DNA from: Deltaproteobacteria bacterium
GTDB taxonomy: Bacteria > Desulfobacterota > Desulfobulbia > Desulfobulbales > Desulfobulbaceae
DNA: 39,408 bases
Assembly (NCBI GenBank): GCA_024280455.1
Contig: JAJRQC010000091.1
Span: 1 to 39,408 of the forward strand
Reading direction: 5' to 3'
Below the pieces are notes generated by a model. The model saw nothing but the letters and a program-made list of their open reading frames with translations. It ran no database searches and had not been told where the DNA came from. Numbering within the stretch: the stretch's first letter is position 1; each line of letters opens with the position of its first letter. Both the position numbers and the translations under genes were made by a program. Below, in pieces: positions 1-7,826 of the stretch.

Positions 1-1163
1 CCCTTGTAAAAGGTCTGACCTCGTTTATTGGCAAAAGTTGTTGCCGAGAGACCGGCTACGGTTCCGTTTATTGAGCCGTAGCGGGAAAAGTCATAGGAGG
101 TTATTTTTATGACGACTGGAAATCCAACCTTGATATGACCGATATCATTCGGCGAAATTTTGACCTCGGCAAAAAGCTCACTATCGGCGGGAACAATTTC
201 CATCAGCTCTCTGCCCTGAGCAATTATACCGCCGACGGTATGGACTTCAAGACCTTTGACTACCCCGTCCACCGGAGAACGGATGGCCAGCCGTTCAATC
301 TGCATCCTGAGTTTTTCTTTGATCTCCAGGGCGTCCGCGCGCTCGCTTTCAAGGACACCAAGTTGCTGCAGGGTTTTTTCCCGGGCCTTGGTGACAATAG
401 ATTGCAGGCGCCATTCGTATTCACTGATGGCATCCCGGGCCTGGATTATCTTTATCTTCAATCCGGCGACCTGCCCCTGCTGCTCATTCAGCTCCCGAAC
501 AACGGCCAGATAGGTGATCTCTGCAACCAGCCGTTCTTTGTAGAGCTTGTCCTGGGTTGAAAAAGCGGTTTCTGCAATTTCCAGCGTTTTTTCGGCCGTT
601 GTCAGTTCATGGGTCAGCAGCTTGACCTGTTCTTTTTTCTGGGTTAGCTGTGTTTTCAGGATTTCCTGCTCCCGCTGCAGTGAATCCAGCATCCCGGTTA
701 AAATTTCTTTTTCCGGCGAGTTGTCTTCACTGTACTGCCTGCAGAGGCGATCAAATACATCCCGGTCACCGCTGATAAATGCCCGCAGCCGGGCCGCCCG
801 TAAATCAAGAAGGCGCACCTTGGTCGCGACCCGCTCAAAGTCGCTGCGAATGTTCTCCCCTCGCAATCGCAGGAGGATTTGTCCTTTTGTGACCACATCG
901 TCGTCACGGACGAGAATTTCTTCAACGCTGCCGCCTTCAAGGTGCTGGATGGATTGGACGTAGGAGGACGGAACGATTTCGCCGCTGGTCCGTGCCATCT
1001 CCTTTATCTGGGTGAGAGCGGCCCAGCCCACGAAAATGAAAAAGGCCAGGCAGATGATCAGCATGGTGGTGCGAATGAGGTACGGTGTCCTGGCCTCTTC
1101 AAGCATCACCGATTGTGAAAGAATCCGCAGCTGTTCGGTTGTATCTCTGTTCTTGCGAGCCAT
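1..1163 (-). CDS. Type I secretion membrane fusion protein, HlyD family (3' end off the window)
   Basis: Periplasmic adaptor that joins an inner-membrane ABC exporter to a TolC-like outer-membrane channel. Reading the minus strand from the ATG at 1163 gives an open frame of 387 codons to the window edge. The N-terminal cytoplasmic stretch (about residues 1-32) is followed by one transmembrane helix (about 33-52, LIICLAFFIFVGWAAL), a lipoyl-type half motif (IVPSSYVQSIQHLEGGSVEEILVRDD, split here around residues 64-90 with the classic QxLEGG), a long coiled coil (about 150-275) and the second lipoyl half (RSPVDGVVKGL) before the beta-barrel part. This order is characteristic of HlyD/LapC adaptors. 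The gene lies 85 bp downstream of the 725-residue ABC subunit and is surely in its operon. The last part of the protein, and any TolC partner or substrate gene, lie outside the window. Confidence 0.93.
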   Translation of the reverse strand, partial: MARKNRDTTEQLRILSQSVMLEEARTPYLIRTTMLIICLAFFIFVGWAALTQIKEMARTSGEIVPSSYVQSIQHLEGGSVEEILVRDDDVVTKGQILLRLRGENIRSDFERVATKVRLLDLRAARLRAFISGDRDVFDRLCRQYSEDNSPEKEILTGMLDSLQREQEILKTQLTQKKEQVKLLTHELTTAEKTLEIAETAFSTQDKLYKERLVAEITYLAVVRELNEQQGQVAGLKIKIIQARDAISEYEWRLQSIVTKAREKTLQQLGVLESERADALEIKEKLRMQIERLAIRSPVDGVVKGLEVHTVGGIIAQGRELMEIVPADSELFAEVKISPNDIGHIKVGFPVVIKITSYDFSRYGSINGTVAGLSATTFANKRGQTFYK

Positions 1164-1248
1164 GGTGTGTATTTACCAGAGTTCAGATTTCAGGTGCAGG
1201 CTGTTCATCTGCTCATCCGTGATGCGTTTTCTGCAGGTGAGCATTCCG

Positions 1249-3426
1249 TCATGTCTGCAGGGCATTTAAAAGCTCCTCCGGTTCACCGGCCAGTACCTGA
1301 CCTGTTCCCGTCAGGTACACCATGCGATCGGCCAGCAGGACGTCGGACTTGCGGTCGGTGACAAAAAGAATGGTCTTGCTGCCCCGTGCCTTTTGCAGAT
1401 ATTCCCGAAAGAGAATTCCCGTTACCTCATTGATTACTGCAGAGGGGAATTCATCAAAAAGCATGATCGGCGAGTCCCGCAGGTAGCCTCGGGCCAGGTT
1501 GAGCTGGAAGGAGAACACCGAGGACAGCTGGTCGGATCGATAATCACCGATAAAGGTATTAAGGCCCTTGGGCAGCAGCTGAATATCTTCCAGTGCCCCT
1601 GCCCAGGTCAGGGCGTCCATGAGCTCTCTGTCAGTGGCATCCGGTTTGACCATCCGCAGATTTTTTTCAATGGTTCCATGGAAGAGCTCTATGACCTGAG
1701 GGACATAGGAGATGTTTTTTCGGAGCTCAATTGGGTCACGCTGTCTGATGTCGAGACCGTCGATCAGGATGGAACCCATCTGGGGAATATAGAGGCCGTT
1801 GGTCAGTTTGAGCATTGAGGTCTTGCCCGCCCCTGATCCTCCGGCGATGGCAATGATTTCCCCTTTTTTGACCTGCAGGTTCATTCCGGAAATAACCGGT
1901 CCGCGTTCGCCGGTATACCTGAGGCCGACACCGGTGAAGGTGATGTTTCCTTTGAGGCGAAACAGGGCCGGGTCAACTGCGGTGAGTTTTCCCTCCGGCG
2001 GGGTGCGTACCAGTTTGTGGACTTGACCGATACTTCGAAAGATAAAACGTATACGAATCAGAGAGTTGACAATGGCCTGCATGGGGGTGAGGACCCGCCA
2101 GACCAGCATCATGCAGGCGATCAATGCGCCGGTGGTAATCCGGCCCTGCCAGACCAGCCAGATTCCGGTGGTCAGGGTGCTGATCCCGGCAATGACCGAC
2201 AGGCCGTAAGCCAGGGCTTCGATGAGTGAGCTCAGAAAGGCGGAGGAAAAACTGGTCATGGCGGCCTGGCCGGACAACTCATGAAAACGCTGCCACCAGG
2301 TATCCCCCAGGCCATGGGCCTTGAGTGCCCTGATTTTTTTTATGGTTTCCACCAGCAGGGCCTGTTTTTTTACTCCTGCCACCGCCCCCTCCTCGGTGCG
2401 GGCCTGGATTTTCGGCAGCATGACAAGGGCCAGGGTCAGGTAGCAGAGCGCCAGAATCAGGGGAATCAGGGCCAGCGGCCCGCCGATGATGGCTATGGTG
2501 ATGAGGAAAATCACGGTAAACGGCAGCTCCAGAACCGCTATTCCGGTCGGGCCGGAAAAGAATTCACGGATGGAGTCAAAATCTTTGATCCGGGCCACCT
2601 GGGATGGAATGGAGGAGCCTTCAATCAGCCGCGGCGGCAGAAAGAGCAGGCGCTCGAAGATAAGCTGGCTGGTGATGGCATCCACTCTAACCCCGAAAAA
2701 GGCCAGGCTCCTTGCCCGCAGGTAGCGCAGCATGACTTCCATGGTCATGGCCAGCAGGGCGCCGAAAACAAGATATTGCAGGGTTTCAACCGAGCGGCTG
2801 CCGATAACCTTGTCATAGACGGTCATGACAAACAGCGATGAGGCCAGGGCCAGGATATTGATCAGGAAGCTGACCAGAAAGGCCTGCAGAAAGATGGCGT
2901 CAAACCGTTTGATGAGCTGCCGAAACCATTGCAGCGGTTTTTCATCGGCATTGGAGCGCACGGTATCTCCGGCAATGGTTTCTCTGGTCTGGGGTATGAA
3001 ACGATATAAGGTGCCGCGGCAATCGATGATTTCCCGTATCGGCTTGATGGTATCATCGGCCGGATCATATATCTCGCACCCGGTTCCTTCCGCGTCAGGC
3101 AGCAGGATGTAGGGGATATCATCCTTGCAGACAAAGAGGCAGGGGCTTAGACGAGGGTCTATATTGTGGAGATTGAGCGTGGTCGAGCGGGTATGGAACC
3201 CAAGGTTGATCATGCTGTTGACCAGATCAACCCGGTCAAGCTCGCCCGGCATATGGGGCAGGGCCTCACAGATTTGCTTTGCCTGTCCGCGCCAGCCCAG
3301 AGCGGGGAGCAGGAAGGTCAGGGCGCGGGCATGGGGAGAAACCCTGTCCAGCCCCAGCCAGCCGGCCGGTTCAAGGATCTTGCGGAAGTGCAGAGCCTTT
3401 TCCGTATACTGTGCTGTGCCGCTCAT
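1249..3426 (-). CDS. Type I secretion ABC transporter with inactive C39-like N-domain and degenerate ATPase
   Basis: Inner-membrane exporter subunit of 725 residues. Residues about 20-145 resemble a C39-peptidase-like domain without a recognisable catalytic Cys motif, as in LapB/HlyB-type exporters. A six-helix ABC membrane domain follows (about 175-460), then an ATPase domain (about 490-720). Walker A is intact (GGSGAGKT), the Q-loop Gln is present (NISYVPQ), and Walker B with its Glu is present (PIMLFDEFP). The LSGGQ signature is replaced by LSSVFSFQ, and the H-loop His is replaced by Asp (LFVTDRKSD). The start ATG overlaps the stop of the upstream ABC gene by 4 bp, which implies translational coupling and probably a heterodimer. 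Family assignment is secure. Whether the ATPase works alone is doubtful, given the two missing motifs. Confidence 0.93.
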   Translation of the reverse strand: MSGTAQYTEKALHFRKILEPAGWLGLDRVSPHARALTFLLPALGWRGQAKQICEALPHMPGELDRVDLVNSMINLGFHTRSTTLNLHNIDPRLSPCLFVCKDDIPYILLPDAEGTGCEIYDPADDTIKPIREIIDCRGTLYRFIPQTRETIAGDTVRSNADEKPLQWFRQLIKRFDAIFLQAFLVSFLINILALASSLFVMTVYDKVIGSRSVETLQYLVFGALLAMTMEVMLRYLRARSLAFFGVRVDAITSQLIFERLLFLPPRLIEGSSIPSQVARIKDFDSIREFFSGPTGIAVLELPFTVIFLITIAIIGGPLALIPLILALCYLTLALVMLPKIQARTEEGAVAGVKKQALLVETIKKIRALKAHGLGDTWWQRFHELSGQAAMTSFSSAFLSSLIEALAYGLSVIAGISTLTTGIWLVWQGRITTGALIACMMLVWRVLTPMQAIVNSLIRIRFIFRSIGQVHKLVRTPPEGKLTAVDPALFRLKGNITFTGVGLRYTGERGPVISGMNLQVKKGEIIAIAGGSGAGKTSMLKLTNGLYIPQMGSILIDGLDIRQRDPIELRKNISYVPQVIELFHGTIEKNLRMVKPDATDRELMDALTWAGALEDIQLLPKGLNTFIGDYRSDQLSSVFSFQLNLARGYLRDSPIMLFDEFPSAVINEVTGILFREYLQKARGSKTILFVTDRKSDVLLADRMVYLTGTGQVLAGEPEELLNALQT

Positions 3427-5120
3427 ATTCTGAACTCCCGGAAGGGGAGGATGTGATGGATTTTTGAATCAGATGGAGCCGTTTCCTGGAGCCGTCCGTG
3501 GTGAAGAAAATATTCCCGGTCGGCAAGGCGGAGGATATTGCGGTCATCGGAGATGATAATCATGATCGTCCGGGGCTTGAGGCGGCCAAGAACACCGAAC
3601 ATCAAATTGTAGCCGTGTTTGTCCAGGCCGCGGTCGGCATTGTCAAAAAGGATGACCCTTGGTTTGTTTGCCAGAACCCGGGCGATAGCGATGCGTTGTT
3701 TGAGGCCGGGCGGGATGGGGTCGGTTACGTTGTCGGTGAGCTGGGTTTCGTATCCTTCCGGCAGGATGGCGACGGCATCGTCAATGCCGAGGAGCCGGGC
3801 CACGACCATGGCATCCTCTTCATTGGCGGAGTTGAAGAAGGTCAGGTTCTCCCGGATGGTTCCGTAAAAAATAGTTCCTTTCTCCGGCAGATAGCCGACG
3901 TGCGTACGGAGGATGGCCGGATTGACCTGGTGTGGCTGGGCCCCGTCGACAAACACTTCTCCTTTTGATGGTTTGATCAGGCCGGTGATCAGGTGGAGGA
4001 TGGTTGTTTTTCCGGAACCGGCACTGCCGGATATGGCCAGGGAGTCCCCGGGATGCAGTTCCAGGTCCAGATCCCGAAGCAGCAGCGGGCTATCCTCTTC
4101 ATAGCGGAAAGATACACTATTTAAAACAATATGGCCGGTCGGCTTTTTTATCTGTTTGGTTTCGCTGTATGACGTTGTCGGCAGCTTGAAGATGTCCTGA
4201 AGCTCTTTGCGGTCAATAAAAAAGGATTGAAACCGGGTCCAGAGCGACAGGGCCCGCTGGACCGGTTGCATGATTCTGCCGGAAAGCAAAACACAGGCGG
4301 CCAGGCCGCCGGTTCCCATGTCGCCGTGGATAACCTTGAGCGCGCCGACGGCAACCACGGCAACCGTCATCACCTGGGAGAAAAGCATACCGCAGTTGAG
4401 GGCGATATTATTGGTCAGGGCCACCTGGTAGTGGGCAAGGGAGATCCGGGACTGGAGGCGGTCATTTCTGCGCAGGAAAAATTTTTCCAGACCAAGGCCT
4501 TTGAGAGAGTGGATACCCGACAGAGTTTCAATAATAAAATTATAACGGATTTTGGTGCTGAAATCCTGTTCGGTGACCTGCAGGCGCAGTTTATAACCGA
4601 CAAACCAGGCCAACAGGCTGAAGGCAAAAAAGAGCCCCAGGGGCACATAAACAAGGTTGCCGGCAATGTACCAGATCAGAAAGAGAAATATAAAGATGAA
4701 GGGAAGGTCGACAATGGTGAGCAGGGCCTGGCCGGAATAAAAGCAGCGCAGACGGCTGATGGAGGCCATTTTCTGCAGATACGTTCCCGAGCCCTGCTCT
4801 TCAAAACGCTGCATGGGAGACTGAAGAATATGTTCCATGGCCCGGCAGGCGGTTTTATGCTCAAAGACGGCTCCGGACCAGGATGTCAGGTAAGATCGGG
4901 CGATACGCAGGAGCATTTCCAGAATCACCGCCGTGATAACTCCGAAGACAAGCAGGGTAAGGGTCCCGTAACCGTGGCTGGGCAGGATGCGGTCATAGGT
5001 CTGCAGCATCATGATCGGCATGGCCAGTGCCAGCAGGTTGACGACCAGCGATGAGAGAACCAGGTGGATAAGGTTTACCCGAAATTCATGGTCCATGGTC
5101 GTCTGGGGTCGGTTCGGCAT
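3423..5120 (-). CDS. Second type I secretion ABC subunit, catalytically degenerate
   Basis: First gene of the secretion operon, 565 residues: an ABC membrane domain (about 10-300) followed directly by an ATPase domain (about 335-550), with no C39-like N-domain. Walker A is intact (SGSAGSGKTT). Almost everything else needed for hydrolysis has changed. The Q-loop reads GYLPEKG (Glu for Gln), the signature reads IPPGLKQ in place of LSGGQ, Walker B reads VILFDNAD with Asn in place of the catalytic Glu, and the H-loop reads IIISDDRN with Asp in place of His. This would be the silent partner of a heterodimeric exporter with the 725-residue protein. No clear Shine-Dalgarno precedes the ATG at 5120; an internal ATG eight codons later is an alternative start. 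Membership in the type I secretion permease/ATPase family is clear; the substrate is unknown. Confidence 0.9.
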   Translation of the reverse strand: MPNRPQTTMDHEFRVNLIHLVLSSLVVNLLALAMPIMMLQTYDRILPSHGYGTLTLLVFGVITAVILEMLLRIARSYLTSWSGAVFEHKTACRAMEHILQSPMQRFEEQGSGTYLQKMASISRLRCFYSGQALLTIVDLPFIFIFLFLIWYIAGNLVYVPLGLFFAFSLLAWFVGYKLRLQVTEQDFSTKIRYNFIIETLSGIHSLKGLGLEKFFLRRNDRLQSRISLAHYQVALTNNIALNCGMLFSQVMTVAVVAVGALKVIHGDMGTGGLAACVLLSGRIMQPVQRALSLWTRFQSFFIDRKELQDIFKLPTTSYSETKQIKKPTGHIVLNSVSFRYEEDSPLLLRDLDLELHPGDSLAISGSAGSGKTTILHLITGLIKPSKGEVFVDGAQPHQVNPAILRTHVGYLPEKGTIFYGTIRENLTFFNSANEEDAMVVARLLGIDDAVAILPEGYETQLTDNVTDPIPPGLKQRIAIARVLANKPRVILFDNADRGLDKHGYNLMFGVLGRLKPRTIMIIISDDRNILRLADREYFLHHGRLQETAPSDSKIHHILPFREFRI

Positions 5121-5237
5121 AAACAGTAGAGTAATTTTTTAGAAAACCGGTCAAAAATCGTAGGATTTAGGTAACTTTTCAATAACTGGTGGCAGAGTGA
5201 GAGAAAAAGTAGGTCGGAGTCTCGTATCTCTCTACCT

Positions 5238-5299
5238 GGGTTGAGTTCTACGAAACCCAACAGCTCCTCGACAAAGTTGGGTTTCGTAGAACTCAACCC
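5238..5299. repeat. Perfect 24-bp inverted repeat with 14-nt loop
   Basis: The left arm 5238-5261 (GGGTTGAGTTCTACGAAACC followed by CAAC) is exactly the reverse complement of the right arm 5276-5299. The wider context, CTACC to the left and AACCTAC to the right, extends the symmetry. The GTTGGGTTTCG...CCCAAC motif resembles dispersed REP/MITE-like repeats found in many bacterial genomes. There is no U-tract on either side, so it is more likely a repeat element than a terminator. The copy number in this genome cannot be seen here. Confidence 0.8.
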
Positions 5300-5843
5300 A
5301 ACCTACACAAAATACCATTACCGCCAATTATTGAGAAGTTACGGATTCGGAAGATAAGTTATACGTATTATATGGAATTTAGAACGTGATGCAAGCTGGA
5401 AGTGTCCAGGAGCTGTTTTTTTCATATTTTGTTGATTGTTCGTGTTTTCCTGAAAACCAGGACATCTGTACCTTCTGCAGGCCGGTTTGTACCGTACCTG
5501 CCCGCATCAACATCGACCCCAATCCTGGTCTTATCAAGGGTAAGTGTGAGTTTTTTTTAAAATTCCGCCTTGATTTTTTCGTTTTCCGTGTGACATAATG
5601 TTTTATGGAACAAGGGATGCTCTTTGTTTTTCATGGTTTTTTCTGCTGCAGTACTGCCTGCCGGCTGCCTGTGGTCGGAGTCGTGAGGGTGTTGCAGGAA
5701 AAGAAACGTAACTGATCACAGGGGTGGTAACTCGTCGGTTTCGTATATATAGTATCTATAAGTGGTCAAAGGGAGCTCCGATCATTTACAAAGAGACAGG
5801 CGGGTGAACTGCGGAATGATTCATGTGCTCTGGTCGGTTTGAA

Positions 5844-6050
5844 GGCCCGGGGACATAGCCGTCAAGCTAAGACTAATACAGTAACATATCAAAGAGTTGC
5901 ACCACGTAGGAGTCCGCCCTGCGGGCGATAATTATGCGTCAGGATGTCTCTGCTGTCACCAATCGCCCGCGGGGGCAGGCTCCTGCATTGCAGCTATCCT
6001 TCGATGTTATTGACATTTTACGTTAGCTTGACGGCTATGGGCCCGGGGGT
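5844..6050. repeat. MITE/REPIN-like nested palindromic element
   Basis: Outer inverted repeats of 17 bp, CATAGCCGTCAAGCTAA at 5854-5870 and its exact reverse complement at 6023-6039, are each flanked outward by CCCGGG-rich sequence. Inside lies a second inverted pair typical of REP sequences: 5906-5929 begins GTAGGAG and ends GCGGGCGAT, and 5962-5986 is its inverted, slightly diverged counterpart ending in CTCCTGC. Two inverted REPs about 30 bp apart form a REPIN. A third, direct copy of the 17-bp outer repeat lies at 7186-7202. The element has no coding capacity, so movement would need a transposase in trans. The family name is an inference; the repeats themselves are read directly. Confidence 0.75.
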
Positions 6051-6083
6051 ACAATAAATCACAATATGTAAGGCGGATGGATT

Positions 6084-6854
6084 ATGCGTTGTCCAAAATG
6101 TGGGTATATCTCTTTTGACCATTTAGAGTCCTGTAAAAAATGTAACAAAAACATCAGTGAGGCTTCTGTCGATATTGATGGAACCGTTTTTGCTGTCGCA
6201 GCGCCCGTGTTCCTGGATCTTGAGTATAAGGAGAGTGCTGCGCTGGCGGATGAAAAAGAGGATATTACCATTCTTGAGGAGAGCTCGGGCGATGGGGAAG
6301 AAGTCGTGGACCTGTCGTTTGAAGAGGATGAGGTTGATGGCGAGATCGTCATGGATCTAGGTGACGATGGGGAGTTTGATGATGTCGGGCTGGTTGAGGA
6401 AGTGGATGCTCCGACTCTTGAGCTGGACGCCCTTGAAGAGGTTGCCCCGGAAGATGAGATAACGCTTGATTTTGGTGCCGAAGAAGAAGCAACAGGGACC
6501 GGGGAAGAAGCGGACGATGGCCTGCAGCTTGATTTCGGTGAGATAGATATTTCCGACCTTGCCCCACCCGAGGAAGATGGTGAGGAACTGGTTGCCGAGA
6601 CCTTGACCCTTGATGAGGAGGAGACGTCCAGTGAACCTGCTCTTGCCGGCGGGCCCCTATCTGCTCCGGCATCCGTTGTCGCTCCGGGATCCGGCCTGGA
6701 AGATTTGCAGGTTGAAGATCTTGATCTGGATATTCCGTCGCCCCTGGTCGCCGGGAGTAAAGCCGGGGACAAACTGATGCCGTCTGTAAAAACCGGCACG
6801 GCACTGGATGATTTTGAAATTGATCTGGGCGAGTTGACGTTGGGTGATAAATAG
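6084..6854 (+). CDS. Zinc-ribbon protein with very acidic disordered tail
   Basis: A 256-residue protein of unknown function. It opens with a small zinc ribbon, MRCPKCGY followed by CKKCNK (four Cys, residues 3-6 and 17-20). The rest is rich in Asp, Glu, Gly, Ser and Pro and includes repeated short blocks such as LDFG, LDLD and IDLGEL, so it is predicted to be disordered and strongly negative. There is no signal peptide and no membrane segment. A purine-rich ribosome binding site (AAGGCGG) lies a few bases before the ATG. It is monocistronic, between the REPIN-like element and tRNA-Phe. Such zinc-ribbon plus acidic-tail proteins occur in Desulfobulbales-type genomes, but I know no established role. 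A nucleic-acid or protein binding role is possible; nothing here proves it. Confidence 0.85.
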   Translation: MRCPKCGYISFDHLESCKKCNKNISEASVDIDGTVFAVAAPVFLDLEYKESAALADEKEDITILEESSGDGEEVVDLSFEEDEVDGEIVMDLGDDGEFDDVGLVEEVDAPTLELDALEEVAPEDEITLDFGAEEEATGTGEEADDGLQLDFGEIDISDLAPPEEDGEELVAETLTLDEEETSSEPALAGGPLSAPASVVAPGSGLEDLQVEDLDLDIPSPLVAGSKAGDKLMPSVKTGTALDDFEIDLGELTLGDK

Positions 6855-6916
6855 AAAAAAGGTGTTGACAATCACAACAGATATTTGCTAATTAGTCTTT
6901 TCTTTACAACCCAGTT

Positions 6917-6992
<76 letters not shown>

Positions 6993-6999
6993 GTAATTT

Positions 7000-7037
7000 A
7001 AGGCACTTAGCTCACTTGTGAGTTGAGTGCCTTTTTT
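7000..7037 (+). terminator. Rho-independent terminator of tRNA-Phe
   Basis: The stem AAGGCACT-t-AGCTCAC pairs with GAG-TTGAGTGCCTT across a short loop (TTGT). It is followed by a run of six T. It starts 8 bases after the tRNA CCA end. It overlaps the stop codon of the integrase remnant on the other strand. Confidence 0.8.
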
Positions 7038-7188
7038 GTTGTGTGTGGATTCGTGTGAGACTTTTCTCTCGTAGCCCCATAATTCCGGATTGCCTGCTTC
7101 TCCGTTTCATTAAAACTATGCAAATAAATTTCCGTTGTTTTGCGGTTTTCACGACCAAGAATTTTTTGAATTATACCGATGGGAGCAT
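7007..7188 (-). pseudogene. Tyrosine recombinase (phage-type integrase) C-terminal remnant
   Basis: The minus strand reads APIGIIQKILGRENRKTTEI, then YLHSFNETEKQAIRNYG and a short tail to a TAA at 7007-7009. This is the C-terminal catalytic block of phage-type integrases (pattern IQ..LGH....TT.IYLH) with the nucleophile Tyr. The usual His of LGH is Arg here. All upstream parts, including the catalytic Arg boxes, are missing: the frame is cut at 7186 by the copy of the 17-bp CATAGCCGTC repeat. The position right beside tRNA-Phe, pointing at it, is the classic arrangement of an integrative element at its tRNA attachment site. It is a fossil and not functional. Confidence 0.8.
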
Positions 7189-7202
7189 AGCCGTCAAGCT
7201 AA
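7186..7202 (+). repeat. Third copy of the 17-bp CATAGCCGTCAAGCTAA repeat
   Basis: Identical to 5854-5870 and to the reverse complement of 6023-6039. Its last three bases (TAA, 7200-7202) form one side of the target duplication of the MITE that follows, and the sequence after the MITE resumes with TAAGGCC. The MITE therefore landed in this repeat after the repeat had already cut the integrase gene. Confidence 0.75.
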
Positions 7203-7380
7203 GGGTTCGTTCAGAAATAACTTCGCATTCTGAGGCGCACTCTGAACATTTAGAAAAGCGATCTTCAATTATGCAATCCTCGACGTAGCCCTGCTACGCC
7301 TGCGGTTGCATGCAATCAGATCACTTCTCTAGATGTCCACATTACACCTCATCTCTACGAAGTTATTTTTGAGCGAACCC
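7203..7380. mobile_element. 178-bp palindromic MITE with TAA target duplication
   Basis: The termini GGGTTCGTTCAGAAATAACT (left) and the matching inverted end CGAAGTTATTTTTGAGCGAA plus CCC (right) agree at 20 of 23 positions. The element is flanked by TAA on both sides (7200-7202 and 7381-7383). The inside is also an imperfect palindrome folding around a CGTAG-CCCTG-CTACG tip, so the whole element would form one long hairpin. It has no coding capacity. This is the structure of a non-autonomous miniature inverted-repeat element. The parent transposase is not in the window. Confidence 0.75.
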
Positions 7381-7540
7381 TAAGGCCAGCTACTGCGCAT
7401 ACATCAGGAAATTTTTTCGTAGCCTTCACCCGAGCGATAACCAGGTTTTTGTGGGCACCGCCCACCAGCAGGAAGTGGGTTACCATAAGCGCTGCTTCGC
7501 CGGAAGGACGTTGCTACATTTTAGTTCCGATTTAGTTCCG

Positions 7541-7648
7541 TAGTTCCGGGGACAGTATATTAAACTTCTTGTGGAGTCAAGATAATTGCATATACTGTCC
7601 CCGGAACTACACTCAAGATAATTGCATATACTGTCCCCGGAACTACAC
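7541..7648. repeat. REP-like inverted repeat with tandem 36-bp duplication
   Basis: TAGTTCCGGGGACAGTATAT at 7541-7560 is inverted twice downstream. A 36-bp unit (TCAAGATAATTGCATATACT followed by GTCCCCGGAACTACAC) occurs at 7577-7612 and again without change at 7613-7648. The TTCCGGGGACAGTATA motif is of the kind found next to Y1/RAYT transposases, and a broken RAYT gene lies 180 bp away. The array sits directly in front of the group II maturase remnant, so it probably replaced or interrupted the rest of that gene. Confidence 0.75.
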
Positions 7649-7821
7649 TGGGAACGTATGAAACGACTGGTAAGGACGTGGATACCCACCGCCAAAATAA
7701 AGCAACCATATCCGAGTCAGCGGCTACGCGTCATTTGACCCGAGGTAGGAGTCGTATGAGGTAGTTCCTCACGTACGGATCTGTGCGGGGGGTGCCGGGC
7801 AACCGGTATCCCTACCGCGAT
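7649..7821 (+). mobile_element. 3' end of a group II intron: maturase tail plus domains V and VI
   Basis: The frame 7649-7738 reads WERMKRLVRTWIPTAKIKQP then YPSQRLRVI and stops. It matches the closing segment of group II intron reverse transcriptase/maturases (W.RM.RL...W.P...I..PYP..R). A domain V-like hairpin follows at about 7749-7783 (GAGTCGTATGAGG, loop, CCTCACGTACGG), then a domain VI-like hairpin at about 7791-7821 containing CCTACC with a candidate branch A at 7814. The intron would end near 7821. Domains I-III and the polymerase part are absent. The AGC triad expected at the start of domain V reads AGT here. It is a dead 3' fragment. Confidence 0.7.
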
Positions 7822-7826
7822 ACGAT

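Larger units (their letters stand above)
5121..6083. other. Long intergenic stretch between secretion operon and zinc-ribbon gene
   Basis: About 960 bp without a convincing gene. It holds the promoter side of the minus-strand secretion operon, a 24-bp perfect hairpin repeat near the left end and a nested palindromic element near the right end (both listed separately). An open frame of 70 codons at 5386-5598 has no recognisable protein features and an implausible composition, so it is not called. AT-rich sequence around 5743-5760 could serve as a promoter for rightward transcription, but I see no clear -35/-10 pair. Confidence 0.6.

Noticed and set aside
5386-5598. A 70-codon plus-strand open frame with several Cys residues
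   Set aside because: No ribosome binding site, no recognisable family, and low-complexity AT-rich second half. The Cys pattern is not a known metal site.
7043-7288. An 81-codon plus-strand frame beside tRNA-Phe
   Set aside because: It is the antisense of the integrase remnant (7007-7188) and runs on into the MITE; the minus strand carries the real protein signal.
7577-7648. Two 36-bp repeats considered as a minimal CRISPR
   Set aside because: The units abut directly with no spacer between them, and the unit contains a REP-like palindrome arm.
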